A DNA stretch of 32,324 nucleotides. Source: Atribacterota bacterium (GTDB taxonomy: Bacteria; Atribacterota; Phoenicimicrobiia; Phoenicimicrobiales; Stramentimicrobiaceae). Each line of letters opens with the position of its first letter. Position 1 is the stretch's first letter. The translations under genes were made by a program, and so were the position numbers. Below are positions 30,601 through 32,324 of the stretch, one piece after another. The stretch covers positions 1 through 32,324 of the forward strand of contig JAQUNC010000029.1 in assembly GCA_028717805.1 (NCBI GenBank), read 5' to 3'. The notes beneath the pieces were generated by a model. That model was given only the letters and a program-made list of their open reading frames with translations, was not told the DNA's origin and made no database searches.

Positions 30601-31584
30601 ATGCTTTTGGCTTTATGGAAAACCTTTCTAGTTTTAATTGTTGGGATTTTGAGTGGTTATTTATTCCAAAAGTTGATGAAAAAACATCAATGGTTAACCG
30701 ATGAATCTCTAAGAGGAATTGCTATTTTTCTCCAGAAGCTGGGTATGATCTGGTTAATTTCTATAACTTATATCGGGAGCTTATGGATTTTTGAAATTGA
30801 GAGTCTATCTGGAATTATTAGCCTACCTTTTGTAGGTTCAATATCCATCGTTGCTGGTGGAGTTTATGCGGTAATATTATCTAAATGTAATCATTACGAT
30901 TCTATTGATACAGGTTCCATGTTTAGCTGTGGTTTTTTTGCCAATACCGCTTCACTGGGAGGAATGATTTGTTTTTACTATCTAGGAGAAGAAGGTTATG
31001 CTCTGGTGCCTATTTATAATTTTTTTATGCGTTTTTTATATTATGGGATAGGCTATCCAATTGCAAATATGTACAGTACTAATTTTATTAAAGATAAAAA
31101 AATGAGCCATAAAATAATAGAAGTAATTAAGGATCCATTTTTCTATATAGGCATAGGAGCGGTATTGGTCGGTTTATTTTTAAATCTAAGTGCTATAGAA
31201 AGACCGCCTATTTATGCCCCACTTAACGAAGTGCTTGTGCCACTAACTACTTTTGTCCTTCTCTTTTCAGTGGGAATGAACTTAAAATTGAGTCGTATTT
31301 CAAAGTATATCAGAGAATGTTCATATATTTCATTTATCAAGTTTGTTGCTTTACCATTAACTACACTAATTATAGTATTACTATTGAATTATCAATCAAT
31401 AAATAATGGCTTGCCTTTAAAGGTTTCTTTAATTATGTCGGCAATGCCGGTTGCCTTTAATTCGGTTATAGCAGCTAATATTTATAATTTGAATATAGAT
31501 TTAGTCAATTCCTGTTGGATTTTAACCACTGTTGGAGTTATGTTTGTTTTGCCTTTATTGCTGTTATTTATTAATTTATTTTAG
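30601..31584 (+). CDS. AEC (auxin efflux carrier)-like membrane permease
   Basis: This 327-residue membrane protein has about ten hydrophobic segments. The spacing and the late stretch LIMSAMPVAFNSVIAANIYNLNIDL followed by SCWILTTVGVMFVLPLLL match the second half of AEC-family permeases, where a M-P-x-A-x-N motif is characteristic. The middle GMNLKLSRI loop after a hydrophobic segment is also usual. Bacterial AEC proteins often export or import carboxylates such as malate or malonate; nothing here fixes the substrate. The ATG has GAGGGT about 7 bases upstream. It is flanked by a divergent PAC2 gene and a sulfur-carrier-like gene 266 bases downstream. Confidence 0.82.
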   Translation: MLLALWKTFLVLIVGILSGYLFQKLMKKHQWLTDESLRGIAIFLQKLGMIWLISITYIGSLWIFEIESLSGIISLPFVGSISIVAGGVYAVILSKCNHYDSIDTGSMFSCGFFANTASLGGMICFYYLGEEGYALVPIYNFFMRFLYYGIGYPIANMYSTNFIKDKKMSHKIIEVIKDPFFYIGIGAVLVGLFLNLSAIERPPIYAPLNEVLVPLTTFVLLFSVGMNLKLSRISKYIRECSYISFIKFVALPLTTLIIVLLLNYQSINNGLPLKVSLIMSAMPVAFNSVIAANIYNLNIDLVNSCWILTTVGVMFVLPLLLLFINLF

Positions 31585-31850
31585 TATAATATTTTTAAAA
31601 ATAAATATTTTAATATTGCGATATTTAATAATTTCATAAGACATTTATTAATATTAGGAATTATAAAAATTCAAATTCTTTGAAAAATATTTAAAAAATA
31701 TTCTAAAAAGGCGTTCGGAAATGTTTATTGAAGATCAGTATATATAAACTGATGTATAGATATATTTCAGGTGAATTTGTTTTGCTGACAGCCATGTAAT
31801 AACTTATCTTTTAAAAATTATAAAAGAGAAATTATCAAGTGGAGTTAAAG

Positions 31851-32108
31851 ATGAAGGTAAGACTAATAATATATTCTAATTTAAAAAACTATGTAGATGG
31901 TTATCAAGAAGACAAAGGTTTGCAGAAAGAGATTTTTGAACAGAAAACAATTAAAAAATTCTTACAGGAAACCATCAAGCACGAAAAGGCTATGGATGCC
32001 ATCAGTATGGTTATAGTAAATGAAAAAGTTGTTTCCTTCAGTCAACTGGAATGTAACTTGCAGGATGGAGATATTATTAAAATATACCCTCCTATGGGAG
32101 GTGGTTAA
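31851..32108 (+). CDS. MoaD/ThiS-family ubiquitin-like sulfur carrier protein
   Basis: The small protein (85 residues) ends in PPMGGG, the exposed di-glycine tail on which MoaD, ThiS and related carriers are adenylated and thiocarboxylated. The body has the beta-grasp pattern: a first strand VRLIIYSNLKNYV, a helix TIKKFLQETI, MVIVNEKVVSF and LQDGDIIKIYPPM. It could serve molybdopterin or tungstopterin synthesis, thiazole synthesis or another sulfur transfer; no partner enzyme is in the window. A GTG at 31839 would add four residues, but GGAG (31841-31844) is well placed for the ATG at 31851. An insertion sequence begins about 95 bases after the stop and may have separated it from its original neighbours. 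Confidence 0.85.
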   Translation: MKVRLIIYSNLKNYVDGYQEDKGLQKEIFEQKTIKKFLQETIKHEKAMDAISMVIVNEKVVSFSQLECNLQDGDIIKIYPPMGGG

Positions 32109-32203
32109 TGGAAACAAATTAATTATTTGTACTACAAGCATTCTTTTATTTCATGACCAGTGATTATTTCCTTTTTGGTTATGGCGAGCAATTTTAAGGT
32201 ACG

Positions 32204-32324
32204 ACTTCAGGACATGAGTAACAAAAAACTTCAAGACATAGGTAACACTTTCTAATAAAATAACAGATGAAAACTTAGTAAAAGGAGTGTTCATCTGATG
32301 CCTTGGAGGGAACAAAAAATAATG
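32204..32324 (+). mobile_element. Left end of an IS481-type insertion sequence
   Basis: Two related 20-base repeats, ACTTCAGGACATGAGTAACA (32204-32223) and ACTTCAAGACATAGGTAACA (32228-32247), match at 17 of 20 positions with a 24-base period. Subterminal repeats of this kind (GACAT-GTAACA) with a transposase beginning MPWRE just inside are a pattern I associate with IS481-family elements. The outer boundary could be a few bases to the left, and the remainder lies beyond the window. Confidence 0.65.
32298..32324 (+). CDS. IS481-type transposase, first nine codons only
   Basis: The frame opens with ATG at 32298, 10 bases behind AAGGAG, and reads MPWREQKIM to the window edge. IS481-family DDE integrase-type transposases frequently start MPWKE or MPWRE followed by a short M-containing stretch. 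The tandem end repeats just upstream support this. No catalytic domain is visible, so the identification rests on the N-terminus and the context. Confidence 0.55.

Noticed and set aside
1-32324. CRISPR array, tRNA or rRNA genes, toxin-antitoxin or defence system
   Set aside because: No regularly spaced direct repeats, no cloverleaf with a CCA end, and no recognisable effector genes were seen.

Overview
The window is AT-rich bacterial chromosome holding about 27 genes, one of them cut at each end. Strong AGGAGG-type ribosome binding sites, several TTG/GTG starts, SpoVS, an Asp23-family protein and a PEGA-domain protein point to a Firmicutes-like or deep-branching anaerobe. Both extracytoplasmic solute-binding proteins (TRAP and ABC) have signal-peptidase-I type leaders without a lipobox cysteine, which suggests a two-membrane cell. 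An uncultured Atribacterota-type organism is my first guess and Halanaerobiales or another AT-rich diderm anaerobe the alternative. This is inference; no marker gene in the window settles it.

Layout. 1-1176: end of purM and then purN (purine synthesis). 1235-7041: a catabolic block with a CdaR-type sugar-diacid regulator, glycerate 2-kinase and a complete TakP-like TRAP transporter (binding protein, small and large permease), probably for uptake and use of a small (hydroxy/keto) acid. 7092-8213 (minus): an orphan Ddl-like ATP-grasp ligase. 8558-11357 (minus): the TrkA-TrkH potassium uptake operon. 11394-12054: a long hairpin-rich gap. 12055-14870: a B12-binding radical SAM protein, SpoVS, an Asp23-family protein, and HU on the other strand behind a bidirectional terminator. 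15261-18177: a secreted or anchored DUF4384/PEGA protein, a small AhpD-like protein and a DUF2939-like membrane-anchored protein. 18452-19507: class I fructose-bisphosphate aldolase. 19766-21952 (minus): a fused trehalose-6-phosphate synthase/phosphatase. 22510-27862: an alpha-glucoside-type ABC transporter (binding protein, two permeases, ATPase) with a ROK sugar kinase. 28007-29116: a PepT-like M20 peptidase. 29318-30178 (minus): a PAC2-family protein. 30601-31584: an AEC-type permease. 31851-32108: a MoaD/ThiS-like sulfur carrier. From about 32204 an IS481-type insertion sequence begins and runs off the window.

How the parts fit. CdaR, the glycerate kinase and the TRAP system look like one regulated uptake-and-catabolism unit, and two inverted repeats between cdaR and the kinase gene are candidate operators. 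Trehalose synthesis and an alpha-glucoside ABC importer with a glucokinase-like enzyme are divergently arranged, suggesting that the cell both makes and imports (or recovers) trehalose-like solutes. Trk potassium uptake would fit the same osmotic theme. The ABC ATPase gene has its own promoter and a clearly higher GC content than its neighbours, as expected for a strongly expressed ATPase shared by several importers.

I found no CRISPR array, tRNA, rRNA or recognisable defence system. The least explained material is non-coding: the hairpin-dense trkA upstream gap, two families of dispersed hairpin repeats, and strong orphan Shine-Dalgarno sequences upstream of three genes.
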